Source of the DNA: Antitrichia curtipendula
Lineage: Eukaryota > Streptophyta > Bryopsida > Hypnales > Leucodontaceae
Direction of reading: 5' to 3'
Assembly: GCA_951230915.1 (NCBI GenBank)
Contig: OX579639.1
Coordinates: forward strand, 9,300,001-9,364,000
DNA: 64,000 bases
The notes beneath the pieces are model-generated. The model made no database searches. It was not told where the DNA came from and worked only from the letters and a program-made list of their open reading frames with translations. The translations under genes were made by a program, and so were the position numbers. Below are positions 41,327-55,025 of this stretch, one piece after another. Position 1 is the first letter of the stretch. Each line of letters starts with the position of its first letter.

Positions 41327-44201
41327 CTAATTCAATAGCAAGAATTGTAGTATTGAAAAATACAATTTATTTTTTTCATTGTTTTCTAGCGGGATACAGC
41401 TATGGGTATTCCAAGAGTAGGCATTGCATTTATTCTTAGTACTTTTGGTTTTCTTGAAGCTTACCTAGAATTGTGCTATATGTACAACATCTATAAGGGG
41501 TTCAAACAAAAATGTATATAGAACTATGTATCTGATTTCAAAATTCAATGTTTTCTAGTTGTATGTAATTAAACAAAGACAAACATTATGTTTTGAATAT
41601 CTTATTCATAAAAATCTTTTGATGTTTAGGATCTTTTCTTATATTAAGGATGGTAATGTGTTAGGTATATGCTTGTAATTTTATTTTTTGGTCTACTCGT
41701 AATATAGAAACAAGATGAAACATGCAATCACAATATTAGTGTATAATGCCAAAGATAAAATGGATTTGTTGAGGTAATCGTTAATTGTATTAAGTAAGAA
41801 TGGCCCTTCAATTTTCTTAAATTGAAAAAGAATAGAACAATTTGATATTGTTCTTCATATTGTCCAACAAATTAATAACCTTGATTGAATTTGTGGTGGT
41901 TGAAAGCCTTTGAATTTTGGTTGATTTGATTTTGGGTAGTAGAGTTGAACAATTATGAATCAAAGGATCATTTTCAAGACATTTGGGGATTTGAATAGTC
42001 ATAATGTCAAACCTTCTTCATCAAACTATCTATAATCAAATTAAAGAGCTTGTGTGGTGAACAAATTTGTCTTGTAGCAAACAACCTTGTCCCATAAATT
42101 TTTACATGCTTCTCTTGCAATGCAAGGTAGTCCAATAATAGCATTTGTACGCAAATGTATATATAAAAAAATTTAAATGCAATTAAGGTACTCCTTGTAC
42201 AATGCTCAACACAAAGACATTGAACTAGAACATGATTTTGAACTCTACATACCAAATCTATTTTGACCTTAAATATCTCTTAAATATAATATTAGAATTT
42301 CATATTTTGACTTCAACTAAATTTAACACTACTTTTTTTTATCTCTTATGTTAAATGCACACAATATTACAATTTCATCTGTTAGATTTTGATTTGCATA
42401 ATTTTTCATTAATGAATAGATTCTTGCTAAATTTTGATGACCTCCAAACATCTTCTCAATAGAACCTTACAACCTTGCATCTTAATGAAACCTTTTTAGT
42501 GTTGCTTCAATGCAAAATGCTCCATTTTAATCAACCCTCAAAAAACATTGTATGCATGTAGGACATTTTTATAGTGAAACCTACATGCATAATATTTTTA
42601 TATAGTGAAACCTACATGCATACAATTGTCCTTGGAGGTTATTTACAAAATGTATCAGAACTTCATCTGTCATTTTTTTGTTTCTATAGTTTTTAATTCA
42701 TGAATTTGATAGTTAACTAGTACAATTCAACCATGAGATGAAATGATTTTGTCATAATTTTGTGCTAATTTCAGTGCAATTTATGTTAGCTTTAACACAA
42801 ATTCAGCACAAAATCATTCAAATCCATGCTAGATTTCTACTATTGGTTATTGCAAAATTCCAATGACATCCAAGCAACTTTGCTATAATAACTTAAAGCT
42901 GAATGAAACCTTTTGACGTTGTTGCATTTCAAGTATTTGATTAAAATATTACACCTTAATATTGACTATTAAATGTATATTTCAAACAAATATGCTTGGT
43001 TTACAATCATCCTGCTTTAGAGCAAAGCCTAGCCAATTTTGGATTAATTGCAAACTATGGCACATAATGCCCCATCATGCACTCAAGGTGCATAGAAATG
43101 CTCAATTTGCTTTAATTTGCATTGAAAATTTGATGTTTGCATCCAAAATTGCACTAACATATTGCATCTACCCTTCTCTTCTACAGATAATTCATGGTCT
43201 TCAACAAAAATTGAAGACCAATACCCCCTCGCAATTTTGTATTAAACAAACACTGGAAAAAAAACAAAAAGTAAAAAATATGATTCTTAAAATCCTTAAA
43301 ATCCAATCTAAAATTTTGTACTTCAAAGGTGAATTAAAAAATTTCTAAAAATTTCTAAAATAGTATGAACTCAAAAAATTACAATTCTTTCAATTGTAAA
43401 AACCTACATCAAGAGATTGAAAATTTTCTCAATAGTTTTCAATGAGATCTTTAAATTTGGAGTACACAATGTACCTTGACAAAGCACTCAAGATTTCGGT
43501 GTAAATTTTCCAATTTTGAGTACTTGAAGTTTTTTCTTAAATGTTTTTTTAGAGGATTATATAGCTGAGGTGGCCCCCAAAGTTGTCCTCCATGTCAAGT
43601 TCAACATGCTTTTGTCGTGGACATTTCTCAAGTCTATCAAAACACAACTTTCTAGTGCATTGTGACAAAGAACCTTGTATACCGTACCATGCAAACACCA
43701 TCCACCATCTTCAGAATGAAAATTTTGCAATAAATATATGAACCAGTCAAACTATTTTTTTTTTCATGTCAAAATTTGGATTTTTTCACCAAAAAACTCA
43801 CTTTTTCTTCTACAAATAGTTCAATGGATTAGCGGTGACGAAATTTTTTATTGCAATTTGGACACTTGGTAACTCGTGATTGATTGGTACGCTATAATCA
43901 CTAGGCTCTTACTAGTTACCTTAGCTGGTGTCGCTGGTTCCCGAAATCATACCATTCAGGAATGGAATCGTCGTCCTCCTGAAACCCTAACTCTGGATTC
44001 CATTGCTCTCGTTGCTCTTCCGACCATCAAGTCGGTTTCCGGAGTGCTTAGCGGAGACGATCCGGGGCAGACGTGAAAGGTTGGAAGGCACTTCGGGTTT
44101 TCTTTCGCATCGGAGGAAGCGGGACGAGTTTCAGATCCGTTCGAGGGACTCTTCGCTAATTTCTGTGTCTGTTAAGATTTCGAATTGGCGGGGAGAGAGA
44201 G
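41327..44201. other. AT-rich intergenic; AP-4 sigma promoter at the right end
   Basis: 42551-42623 has a 31-bp direct duplication of 'tatagtgaaacctacatgca' preceded by its partial inverse 'tatgcatgtagg'. 43960-44201 becomes GC-richer and is probably the promoter and 5' leader of the AP-4 sigma gene. No further gene is seen. Confidence 0.5.
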
Positions 44202-46077
44202 ATGACGATCCGGTTTGTGCTACTGGTGAATAAGCAGGGTCAGACGAGATTGGCGCAGTACTACGAGTACCTCACCATCGAGGAGCGTCGTGCTCTGGAG
44301 GGGGAGATTGTGCGCAAATGCCTCGCCCGCCCAGACAATCAAGTAAGTTTTCCCTTTTCCGACGGCAAAAGGCTTTGCGAAGTCTTGGAGTTGTGAGGCT
44401 GTGAACAATTCGTGTTTGCTTTCGAAATTTGATCTCGAGGATTCTGGTTCTGAGAGCGCTCTTTCTTGGAGCTTATAATCAAGGGGTGCGGTTGACGATT
44501 TCGTTTAGGTGAAAGTATTGAGAATCTTGCGCTGATTAGAACCTACATTAAGAATGGATAAACTGTTATCTGTGATTAGCTTGGTTTTTCAACTCTCAAG
44601 AAACATGTGTAGGCGAGTCAAATGGTTGATGATTGTTAGGTCCCTTAGGTGAATATATGAGGATCTTCCGCCATGAAAATGGAAGTAAACTCTCCATTAT
44701 GAATGGATAAACTTTTAATTGTGATGTTGTAGGATTTTCAGTCCTGCAAGAAAAAACCATTATGTGCCTGAGTAGTAGTGATCATTATTCCGGAAAGCTG
44801 ATGTTTGAATCTGGTGTTTTAGAATATAAATCAGGGGAGCTTGATGGAAATGTCACTTGTCATTTAATGGTTCAAGAATTATAAGAGTGTAGGATTTGAA
44901 TTTGACTTGAGTTTGGTTGTGAGACTAATGAACGAGGTGATTTTCCGATGCAGTGTTCATTCGTGGAGCATCGTAATTACAAGATCATATATCGCCGTTA
45001 CGCATCACTCTTCTTCTTGGTCGGTGTCGACGGTGAAGAGGTACTGTCACATACTTCATATCTTGGTGGAATCGCGTGTTTCTTTCCAGGATGACGATCA
45101 TTCTATTTAGAAAAGAGCTTCAGTTTGTTCATTAGAAGCGCAGTATGCACGACACGGAAGACTTGCCTTATGTGTTTTAAAATGTCTTGGAAGATTGCAT
45201 TATGCTGGGTGCTCTATACACCCGATCAAGGGTATTGAGTATAGGGAAATGTCTTGTATTCAGCTATAGAAACTTTCATGATCTTAGACAATGCACTCCA
45301 AACAATTCTGATCCTATCATTCGGTCTCAGTACTCAATCGATCGGTTTGATGGGAACGACAAGATAAGTATGTCTCTTAAACATATGATAGAATATTCTG
45401 GACTCGATTAACCTAGCACTATACCGTTTTTAATGACACTGCCTCTGGGTGGAAAATGGGCTTCTAAAATGTACTCCCAATTCAAGACTTGACATGTGGA
45501 AGTTGCCCACAACATGACCCATGTAAATGTGTACCCAACATGACAGATCCTCAAGATGTAAAGAGTATTTGCAACTGCAGAGTGTATCACTAGAGAGGGT
45601 TGAGATTTTACTAAATGTTTCTTTCTGTTCATTGGGTCATTTGTGCAGAACGAGTTAGCGATTTTGGAGTTCATTCATTGTGTGGTAGAGACAATGGACC
45701 GGTACTTTGGAAACGTGGTATGTATTCCTGCCTTTTAGTAGAATTGAAGTTGCGTGAATCTAGTTACGAACCGAGGTTATCCTTCCTATCACGAATAACA
45801 TGATGCTATTCAGCTTTATGGTGGTTTTGGTTTCTGCATTTCAACGTTTGCCTTGCGAGGTTGTTGGTTTGTTTGCCTGTAGGAACGCGTGCCTTGCCTT
45901 GTTTTCTAATCTGACTGTTGTCAATCTTCTCTGCGTGTGCAGTGCGAATTGGACATCATGTTCCATCTGGAGAAGGCACATTTTATGCTTGAGGAGATGG
46001 TCATGAATGGCTGCATAGTTGAGACCAACAAGGTCAACATTCTAAGTCCCATTCAACTCATGGACAAGACTACATAG
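44202..46077 (+). CDS. AP4S: AP-4 adaptor complex sigma subunit (4 exons)
   Basis: Exons are 44202-44342, 44954-45040, 45649-45717 and 45943-46077, with GT-AG introns between whole codons. The product is 143 residues, the usual length for AP-4 sigma. [20 protein letters not shown] (1-20) and [20 protein letters not shown] (24-43) match plant AP-4 sigma better than AP-1, AP-2 or AP-3 sigma. [18 protein letters not shown] and [17 protein letters not shown] follow, then [18 protein letters not shown] and [12 protein letters not shown] at the end. The sigma subunit is the small longin-fold chain that stabilises the AP-4 heterotetramer at the trans-Golgi network, where it sorts cargo such as vacuolar proteins. 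All expected sequence is present. Confidence 0.95.
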
Positions 46078-49000
46078 TGTATAGCTAGCGCTTATGTAAT
46101 TTGTAATTCGTCATTACCAAGTTCTCCCTCGCTCATCTTTTGCACGTGCATGATTTGAGATATGACTGTTTTGGATTGTGAACCTCGAATTCTGTCTTCT
46201 GGGTTTCTATCTTGAAAATGCAATTTGGCCTTCCATCATGTTAGCAGCTGCCAGACATGAGATAGTTCTCGAATTTTTGTCGGGGATTCTTTACTTTTGA
46301 GAAGTTTGTCAATTGTTAGGTTAGGTTAAGTGCACTTTGTCATTTTTTCTTTGGATTGGAAGCATCGTAGATTGTGGCTTGCCCCACACGGACAATTGAG
46401 TTCAGTTTTGGGTGCAGCAGAGAAAACTCAATCCTACTCTACTCACAGTTGAGTTGATAAGATGAAAAAGTGAAATCGTTGAGGTCCGAAATGAATGGGG
46501 CATATTGCCTAGAGTTCTGCTTTCAAATTGTTGCAGTAAATTGAAATGGTTAACTTGTACGGCCAATACTACGGCCAATAGCCGTAGTACCAAGGTGAAA
46601 ATATGAGAAACAGAGGGAAATATATTCCACTAGATTATTTGCACATAACATTGTTAATTGGGCTCATTCGTTCCCTCTCCAAGTAGGGATAATTCCCTCG
46701 TGCATGCATGCCTGGGAGGGAACTTAGCCCTGGAAGGATGCGGGGGGTCCCTGTGGAAATCATCATTTCTGAAACTGTGGGAATAATTTGTATTTAAAAA
46801 ACTAAAATAACTCATTTGAAGTCAAAATGTTGTAGAAGATCTCTGTTTTCCAAAACTAATTCCAAGGATGAATAGTTGTATTTCTGTCCTACACAAGAGA
46901 ATGTCTTGTCATACATCGGATACTAAACGTCCGTGGCGTCCTTTTTGGATTAAGTTATAATCCCAAGTTTGTGATTGGTGTTGAGAATGCATGAGGTTGT
47001 TAGATGAATAGGTCACAAATTGCGAGTTGGCCCAATCCATGTCCTTTGAGTTTTGAAAGTCAACAATATGTAATGTGGGAGGTTCTTGCTTTTAGGGGAA
47101 GCAAAAGGGACTCCCCCGCAAACATTAACAATGTTATGCAACCTTGCAAATTTCAATGTACTTTCAATTTCAAAGCCCTCTTAACCCTACAAGGATGGAT
47201 GTAGAAATCATCTTGTTGGGTATACTATGAATCATCTACTTACCAACCAAAAGCACTCATCATGAAACTCAATATGACTTCACTTGATTTGTAGGTTTGA
47301 TTTGTAGGCTAATAGTAGTGATTAACCAAGGTGGAAATTGTTGACTTAACTACCATACGTGAAGGTTTGATTTGGCACTTGACTACTAGAATACTTTCTA
47401 TTTTTATGTGCAAACAATTTCAACAATTGGAATTATTGCTATTAAGGTTTTGGCATTCCGGCAACCCAATTTTTTCGTGTTTGGCAACTTCTAGTTTTTT
47501 TGGTTTTAGGAAGCCTATCACATGGAGCTTAAGGCGGGATGTAGATTTCAGAAATATTCATAAATTTAGACAATATGGACGAAAAATTTATGCAATATTT
47601 CGCACATAACAATTGTAATGTTCCAAACATTCAGACATTCCAAAAAGTGTCTAACAACAGCAAGAAGTAGCCAAATTCGTATGCTATTGAGTTCTGCTAG
47701 TGGTAAATTGTAAATGCCACTTAGGTCTACAGTAACTCCCCTGAGCTATTGAATCGGGCCCAGTGCGCCAGAATTTGATATATTTGTGGAACCTTCTGAG
47801 ACTAATATAAGCCAACCCTGCTGAGGAGCTATTTGATCATGGGTGTCACAAGAGCACTAATTCCAGCAAATCTGTCAGTTGAAAAGTACACTGATTTATC
47901 CTAATTGGAACGGCGCAAAAGTAAGTAGTGAAGTGACCCCACTCCCCCCCCCGCCCCCCAGTGTATTAGTGTCACTACAGACTGTTACTCTTTCGGATAT
48001 TAGCAGAGTACTGTAACATTTCAGTATGTACTAATTTACATATATTACAAACAGTGTCTACTTCAGTGAAGTACTGTCACACGACCTAATAGAACAAAAC
48101 AGTGTAGTTTTCTTCTGACACTAACTTTTCCATTTCTTTTCACCTATGAATATGCAACTTATACAAAATATACAATACCAACCAATAAACTCAAATGTGG
48201 TAGGACAGCACTGCAATGATCACCTGAAATACCTCCCACAAACTTAACTACAAGCGGAAGCACAGGCAATGTAAGCCTCCCTAAAATCCCCGTACTTTCT
48301 ACAGCCTTAGCTCTTTCCTGGCACACACAAAAAAACGGGCGTCAATTGAATGGAGCTTCTCATAATGCTCAAGTCCAGTTTTCAAGGCAGATTTGTCAGC
48401 ATTCCATTGGATAGTCAGAAAAGCATTATAATTCATAACGCACACCCTCTTTCTTACACCCTTAGATTTGCAAAAAGTACAGATAAGGACGTCTATTAGA
48501 CTTGGCATTATGTCCCATAATGCTCTCGAGCATTATCTAGTCCATAATCTCATAGTATCACTCCTGTCCTCTTTGCAAGACGCACACATTTTCTACACAT
48601 AAAGACAGCACATGCCCAATTGCAAGAAATTAAGATAACCCCTCAGTTGCTTGTACTAGTTCCATATGAAGTATCCACCGAATCCTAGATCACCTAAAAG
48701 GCAGAAGGCGCACAGTAAATGTATACAAGGACAGGAGTGCAACCGTACCTGGCAAATCCATTGCATTTCACGAGCAACCTTCCTTTGTGTCGCAAGGGCG
48801 GCCATGTACTAGAAGATCAGTCATGGGCCTCCAGTTATCGGACATAACCAACTCCTCCACACTAATTCAAACTAGCTCCTAAGAGTTCAGGCAAGGACAA
48901 CGGTTATGACTCTAGAGCCTACACTTTTTCCAACTATGATGCACCATGTGGAAAAACTAACAAATTCTAGGACGCAGATCGCCCAAGTACTGCACCGCGT

Positions 49001-49337
49001 ACAGCCCTCTGGGTAAGCGGCAATGAGTGCAACACACGGCAAGAATTACACTATTTGAACAGTGCACTTTGCAGTGTTCCCCTCACCCTAGGATTTTGCC
49101 ACACAACTTCCCGCTATGTTGTGGTTTGGGGCCCTCCTCCATGGAATCAAATCGGAGCCACAGGACTCGTACACAAACACATATATGCGTATTCTGAAAT
49201 CTGCATACAACTGTAGATGGTTCCTCTCCTCGAGACGTCCTCTAAAACAATGAACGAGCACACTGACGTGGATTGCAAGTTCAATCATCAAAGTTGATTT
49301 GAAGTAAGTGTAAACTACTCCAAAATTCCTGAAAAAT
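46078..49337. other. Convergent intergenic between AP-4 sigma and the ATL gene
   Basis: It holds the 3' ends of both genes and the inverted TTAA MITE at 46724-46953. A minus-strand open frame at 48299-48508 (ending DARFFVCARKELRL) could be an exon but has no supporting neighbour. 47941-47960 is a C-rich run. No RNA gene was recognised. Confidence 0.45.
46724..46953 (-). mobile_element. 230-bp TTAA MITE, inverted copy 5
   Basis: TTAG at 46724-46727 (decayed TTAA), TTAA at 46950-46953. In reverse it shares 'aggacgcc', 'gtaggacagaa' and 'caactattcatcc' with the copies at 29206 and 29434. Confidence 0.7.
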
Positions 49338-51348
49338 TCACTCAGTGACAATCTGCTGCAACGCACTAGCGTTTCTCTGCTCCAGTGAGGCCCACGCAGA
49401 GCTAGACCTGCTGTGCTTGTTCCCTCCCGACAGCCATTGCATTGTCCGTTGAGCCAAAGTGGAGCCAGTACCATTGTCAACATCTGCTGCAGCTGTTGTT
49501 GATTCCTCCATGGCGAAGAATTGCGCTCGGCCTTCAGAGGCAGAGCGGTGCAACGCAGAAAAGGAGCCTCGCAGGCCACGCAAGCTGCCTTTCTCAGTCC
49601 TCACGGCCACACTCCCGGCTTTCCGATGTCCGTTCCCTTGGTGCTTCCCCATCAGTGGCCCTGACCGAGGCTTCCCCATCAGTGGCCCTGAACGAGGCTT
49701 CCCCAACATGGGTCGAGTATCAACAGGAGCTCGTTTTGCAGCAGCGTCTACCTCGAGGGTGACCCAATTGTTGCTACTTGACGAAGCGCCTTCCGTTTCA
49801 ACCACTGCAGAACTTGGTAAGCTCTGATCTTGCTCATTGAGCCTCGTCAAGGATGATGACCCCGCGGTGCCGTATCGTTGCGACCCGTATCTGAATAAAG
49901 TCTCCGTCTCTTTTGCAGTCGAGGAGGTTGTCCTCGTGAGGGAGACGCAGCTCAAGCTTGACGCTCGTTGCGGAGCTTTGTCGGCGGGAAAAGATGAAGA
50001 AGATGCTGTTGGATAGCGAGCGGAGAGACTGGCCAGGCGTTCCCGAACCTCGACCCCACGCGCGGCTTGGCGGAATGAATCCGAGTTTCTGAAGAGCGCC
50101 ATTCTTGCACTGTTTCGTTCCATGTCTCGCTCGACTTCCCTGCTGCTTCCTGCTTCATTCAGGAGCAGGGTGGTTACTACTACTGCAATCCTTACATGGA
50201 AAGCACAATCTATTTTAAGTAAGGTACCAGCACCCATTAAGGACGCTGCTTACAAATTAACCACTCAATTATTATGAGCACGAACGATGAAGGCATGCTA
50301 AATCATCGGTAGAGGAAGCCATCAATCGGGAGAGTCATTGAACATGTGTTAGTGTGTGATTCACCATTAACCATCCACCATTTTGTGTACTCATTGTGTT
50401 CTTAATATGTGGTGTGCTTGATTTATGGGTGCCCTATTGCGCACCCCCCGCATATGAACTTCGGAAGTGAATCTCTCTTCAGTTTTGGGCCAAATTTCTC
50501 TAATTCCACTTCCACATGCCTTCTCTTCTAATTGCTAAGAAGCACATATTATTCCAGTCAATTTCTGAATAATTACAATAAGTGACGACTGTATGTGCAC
50601 ATGATGATGAGTGGGTTTCAGAGTAGACGCTTCCATCTTTTGGTCAGCAACTTGAACTCTGAAACCCGCCCTAGTGCTTAAATGAACACATTAAGAAGGA
50701 AACCATGAATTCCAACTTACCGTCAAGCACTTCATTTTCATCAAGAACACTTTCAGCGAACCTGGACGACCCAAACAACTCCTCCTGCGCTTCAAGGATC
50801 CTCATAGAAACCTCACCAACTGCCGGCACCCCAGCATGACTCTCCTCCACCGTCACCTTCAAGCTCGTCCTACACAACGGACACGTCGAATGCGACGTAA
50901 GCCACGCATCAATGCACTCCGTATGAAACACATGGCTGCACTTGGGCAGCAACCTTAACGACTCCTCATCCTCGAACCTCTCCAAGCACACCGCGCACTC
51001 CAGATCTTCCTTCCCGGCCTTCAAAGTTTTCACCACTGAGAAGCTCACGACTGGGAGCTCGTCGATGACGGACCTCTCCAGCCCTTCCCCTCCTCGGTCG
51101 AAGAAATGAACCGATTGACTTTGGGATGCGACTCGGTTGATGTCGTCTCCTTGTGTGCATCTTCTTATGTACATTGAGAAAATTGCTACGACTAGGCATG
51201 CGCCGATGAGGACCACGATTATGATCGACATGGAAGGGTTGAAGCTGCTGTTCTTGTCAATTGGTGGTCCACCAGTGGGTTCATTCGTGGTATTCATCTC
51301 TGCACTTGCGTGTTGAAAAAGAATGGGGTTGAATTTGCTTCTGTGCAT
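49338..51348 (-). CDS. ATL-type RING-H2 E3 ubiquitin ligase (2 exons proposed)
   Basis: Exon 1 (50721-51348) starts at ATG 51346-51348. It has one membrane segment (residues 41-61), a GLD-like motif GEGLERSVIDELPVVSF (87-103) and a RING-H2 domain: Cys118, Cys121, Cys137, His139, His142, Cys145, Cys156, Cys159, with Trp149 and Pro157 as in ATLs. These bind E2 enzymes and ubiquitinate targets at membranes, often in defence or nutrient signalling. A clear donor GGTAAGT follows residue 209. Joining it to an acceptor at 50150-50152 opens 270 more codons (49338-50149) in phase, 479 residues in all. The tail is Ser-rich with a repeated GKPRSGPLM and ends MQWLSGGNKHSRSSSAW. Most ATL genes lack introns, so the second exon is less sure. 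Unspliced, exon 1 would end at 50671. Confidence 0.75.
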
Positions 51349-53866
51349 TCAACATCATGTAAGGTCTCCATTCACCATAAACAATCTAAAGTTTGAACCT
51401 TTGAACTTTTCCCTACAACAATCTAGAAACTTGCACCATCTTAAGTGTTTCATATTTATTTTGTGTTAAGCTACAATACGATTGCATAAAAACAAATGTC
51501 AATAGATCAAGTATTTTCACAATTAGCACAATTCAAAGCTCATCATGGTCAATGGAGCCTCTAATGTACTGTACGGTTTATGGAGCCTCTAATTTAGAAG
51601 CGTTGAGGATCCCGACTTTCAATGTCAATAACAGAAATAGTTACCTTAACTGCCTAAGAAATGAGATGATGATGCACAAAACTCAACATGGTGCCATTAG
51701 TCTAGTGGAAGAGATGGGGGACACAGTTTACTGTTGAAGACATTGGAGTTCACTCCCAAATTGCCTTTGCATTCACTGCTCAAAGCGTTCACCATGGAAA
51801 GGCTAAAACCTACTCACGGTTTCTCTAGGGTTTTGAAGAAGCTCACCACTTGCAAGGTGTACTTTCGACGTCTCACCCCTCGTCTTCTTGCTCTAATTTT
51901 TCAAGTGTGTATAATGTTGAGGAGGAGGCCGCGGAATGGAGTTTTGTTACCGTCACAAGCATCGCATCGTCGGGTTTGTAGTGGGTAATTCATCGTCACC
52001 TCCTAATTGCTGAAAGAACTGATAGCGACCTGTTTCAAACCTGTGCAGCCATTTGAAACCATTATAAGAGCTCGATGCTACCGTTTGAAACCACTCTCAA
52101 GTTGCTGTATGAGTGCACTCATCTTATGTTCTTGGATACCCTGATTCTTCTTTGAATTAGGAGATGAGTCCAAGGTGGCAGGAGCTTCTTTCAAGAGTAT
52201 TGTGCATGTGCTACGAAAGAGTCCTAACAAGTAAAATTTCAAAATCGCAGAAGGCGGTTTCGAATCTTACAATGCATCCTCTAAATTTGTGTCCGCGCTT
52301 CAGTCCATCGCCAGCTGCAATCAGTTGCAAGAAACTCCCAAACAAAACCCTAGAAACTCGTAGAAATTCCATCAACAAGCACCACCGACCATTCCCTAAG
52401 AAAAGGTCACACCATTCTGCTCATCTCTTCAACAAGTATTCCGACGTCCTTACCAAACAGTTCCCCGAATTCCTCGATCCCTCTCCCCCGACTCTTCACA
52501 ACGATCAGGAAGGAGCTTCAGTGATTACCAATCCGACCTCTGAACGAGTGTGCTCGTCGATTAGGTCAGATATCTTTCTAAAAGAAAGAAAAGCAAACGC
52601 TCTCATACCAATTTTGAACCAATATTGATCCGACTACCTTCTCTATATGCCACTTCAATAGCCCTGCTTGAGCCGAAAGGTGCAGAAGTACGACGCCGAC
52701 GCATTGGCAAGCTCAACGTCACGGTAACAACAACCCACTGGTAGTGTTCGTTATTTGATCGTCACAAGTTTTTGAACACTCCCCCTGGGAGCTTCGGAAC
52801 CATCCTCGTCACTCAAAGATGCCACCAAACTCAATCAAAGCAAAACAGAACAAACGCCGGAGTGAACGCCGCAGCCACCAAGAAGAAAAGGGCTGTCGCA
52901 AGCAGCGACGGCGGGTTAAGAGAGAGCGAGAGAGAGTACTACTTCTGTATTACCAAATTGAGTCTGAAAGCAAATACGAATCTACAGCTGAAAAGGAGAG
53001 TTCGAAAGATTTTGATTTTGATAATAAAAAAAGAGCAACAAACTCCGCAACCAACAAACTCCGCAAACAAGTGTTGCAAGCAGCGATAGCGATTTGCAGA
53101 CAGAATACTCTACAATTCTACAGCGCAGATTCGGAATGGGACGAAATCAGAAGGAATGAGACAGTCGAAATTGAACTTCGAGCAATTCCTATCAAAAAAA
53201 AGTAAAATATTCTAAATCCAAGTAATTTCCAAGTGAACGCAGCAACCAGCAACACGGCTGTTGCGAGGTTGCATGGAGACAACAATTGACAGCAAGGAGC
53301 TACAAAGCTTCAAATAAAATCAAACCAAATCCGAGTGGAAATTGAACCAATTTCTGCCAACAGATTATTGTAAAGAATAGAAAAATTGGGGTCGGGGGTG
53401 GGGGGTGCGTCCACGGAAGCGCGGTGAGAGCTTGCAAGGCAAGTGCAATGGCGTGTCGGACTTGGTTCGGACGGACCACTGAGAGGAATCTTCTTCGGCA
53501 ACCTCTGACACGGTTTGACTATCTGGCCAATTGATTATTGACGGGTTTAGCGCTGCGGCGATGGCGTTACTGTGAATTTTATTGCAAATTTTATTGCAAA
53601 TTTTATTGCAAATTGCAGATTGCAATTGATTATTAGGAAACAAATTCGGTTTCAATTTCGGCAACGATTTGGCTTGCGGGTGACGGATCGCTGTCGATCG
53701 GTTCGGACGAGGTCACTCCATCGGGCCGGCGCACATGCCCTGGCAGCGCCCCGCCGGGCGCCATCCGCCTGGCCACGTGGCGGGTCTCCATTGGGCAGAC
53801 CGTAGAAGCCGAGCGGATGGCGACTCGCGGGGCGCCGGCTGCACGCACTTGTGCAGGTCGCTAGGC
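51349..53866. other. Region upstream of the ATL gene, uncertain coding potential
   Basis: Open frames at 52164-52628 (including HHSAHLFNKYSDVLTKQFPE) and 52819-53205 (ATG start, 128 codons, Lys/Arg-rich) are long for this composition. I recognise neither and found no splice continuation. 53575-53618 is a 15-bp tandem repeat of 'aattttattgcaaat'. 53690-53860 is strongly GC-rich. Confidence 0.35.
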
Positions 53867-55025
53867 AAGAAAATGGCGAGACGTTAAGTACCCCCCACGA
53901 GCTTTCCCGGGGGGACGTGGCCTGCTGGTGGGTCAGGAGAACCCGCTCCCTGGCCGGGATTGCCGCTCCTGGCCGGGCCGTCACTCCCTGCTCCCTTCCT
54001 TCGTTCTGTATGAACGCAAGCTCTTAAGTGTTTGCTTCATTATTATTTTTTTCTTCTTCTGCGTTTTGTAATGTTACAAAATACAAAAGAAACAAACCAA
54101 TGTATCAAACTTGTAGCTTGCTTTTGTACAGAAACAATAATAATTTGAATTTCCAAGAAAAAAGAAAGCTATATATATACACATGCATGGGGTGGTAGGA
54201 AGCAGAACAACCATGTGAGTGGGACAAATAAATTAGAATTTGTAGTTTCTCAAGCACTTCTAGTTAAGTCAAAAGTAGGAATTGTGTTTAAGGTGAAATT
54301 TCAGACCTCACTTAGGCATAGTAGAATAACTTTTCTCAAAAAACTTTGAACTAAAGAAAATTGGTAAATAAACATAAGTTTCACCTCCAAAAATCCGTTT
54401 GGGATTTTGAATCTCTGTTAAAAAGTTGTGGACAAATTTTAGAGATATGAACAAAAAGATTTATATTTATTTTTCAGCTTAGATGAAATCATATGTCTAC
54501 TACTAATCATGAAAATTTCAAATTGTTGTGAATTTTTTGAGAAAAAAATGAAAAAAATTTATATCAAATACCAAATATAGTTTGAAAAACCTAAGATTTT
54601 CACCATCCATGAATATTATGTGGAGCAATGTACAACACCATGGTATAAATCAATATTACCATGTTACTATAAATTTAAAAAATCAACAAACCATGGTTAT
54701 AGGTCCAAAGTTTATATTGCTATAAAATACTGAAATTTGCAAATTTCTCAAAATTTATAATTTGAGTAAAAATTGCATTTGATTCAATTTTTTTTTAAAT
54801 CATTTTTATGGCTAAAATTCACAAAAAGAATAAATAACAAGAAATATCCAAAATATACTATAAAGGTGATTTGTAGATTAAGCATCTACTTTCTTAGAAA
54901 AATTAATAATATCATATTGAGGGAATTTGCAATATACTATTCACTAAAAGTGTATGCAGGCAAACTCTAAAACAAATATTAGATGCAAATGCAATTTTAA
55001 TAAAGAGAGGATGCACCCGTTGCTT

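Noticed and set aside
43876..44233. Open frames just upstream of the AP-4 sigma start
   Set aside because: They overlap the likely promoter and leader, have no known motif and lie in frames different from the gene.
52819..53205. A 128-codon Lys/Arg-rich frame with an ATG
   Set aside because: Composition is low-complexity, and an alternative frame is equally open over much of it. Kept only as a note in the regional entry.
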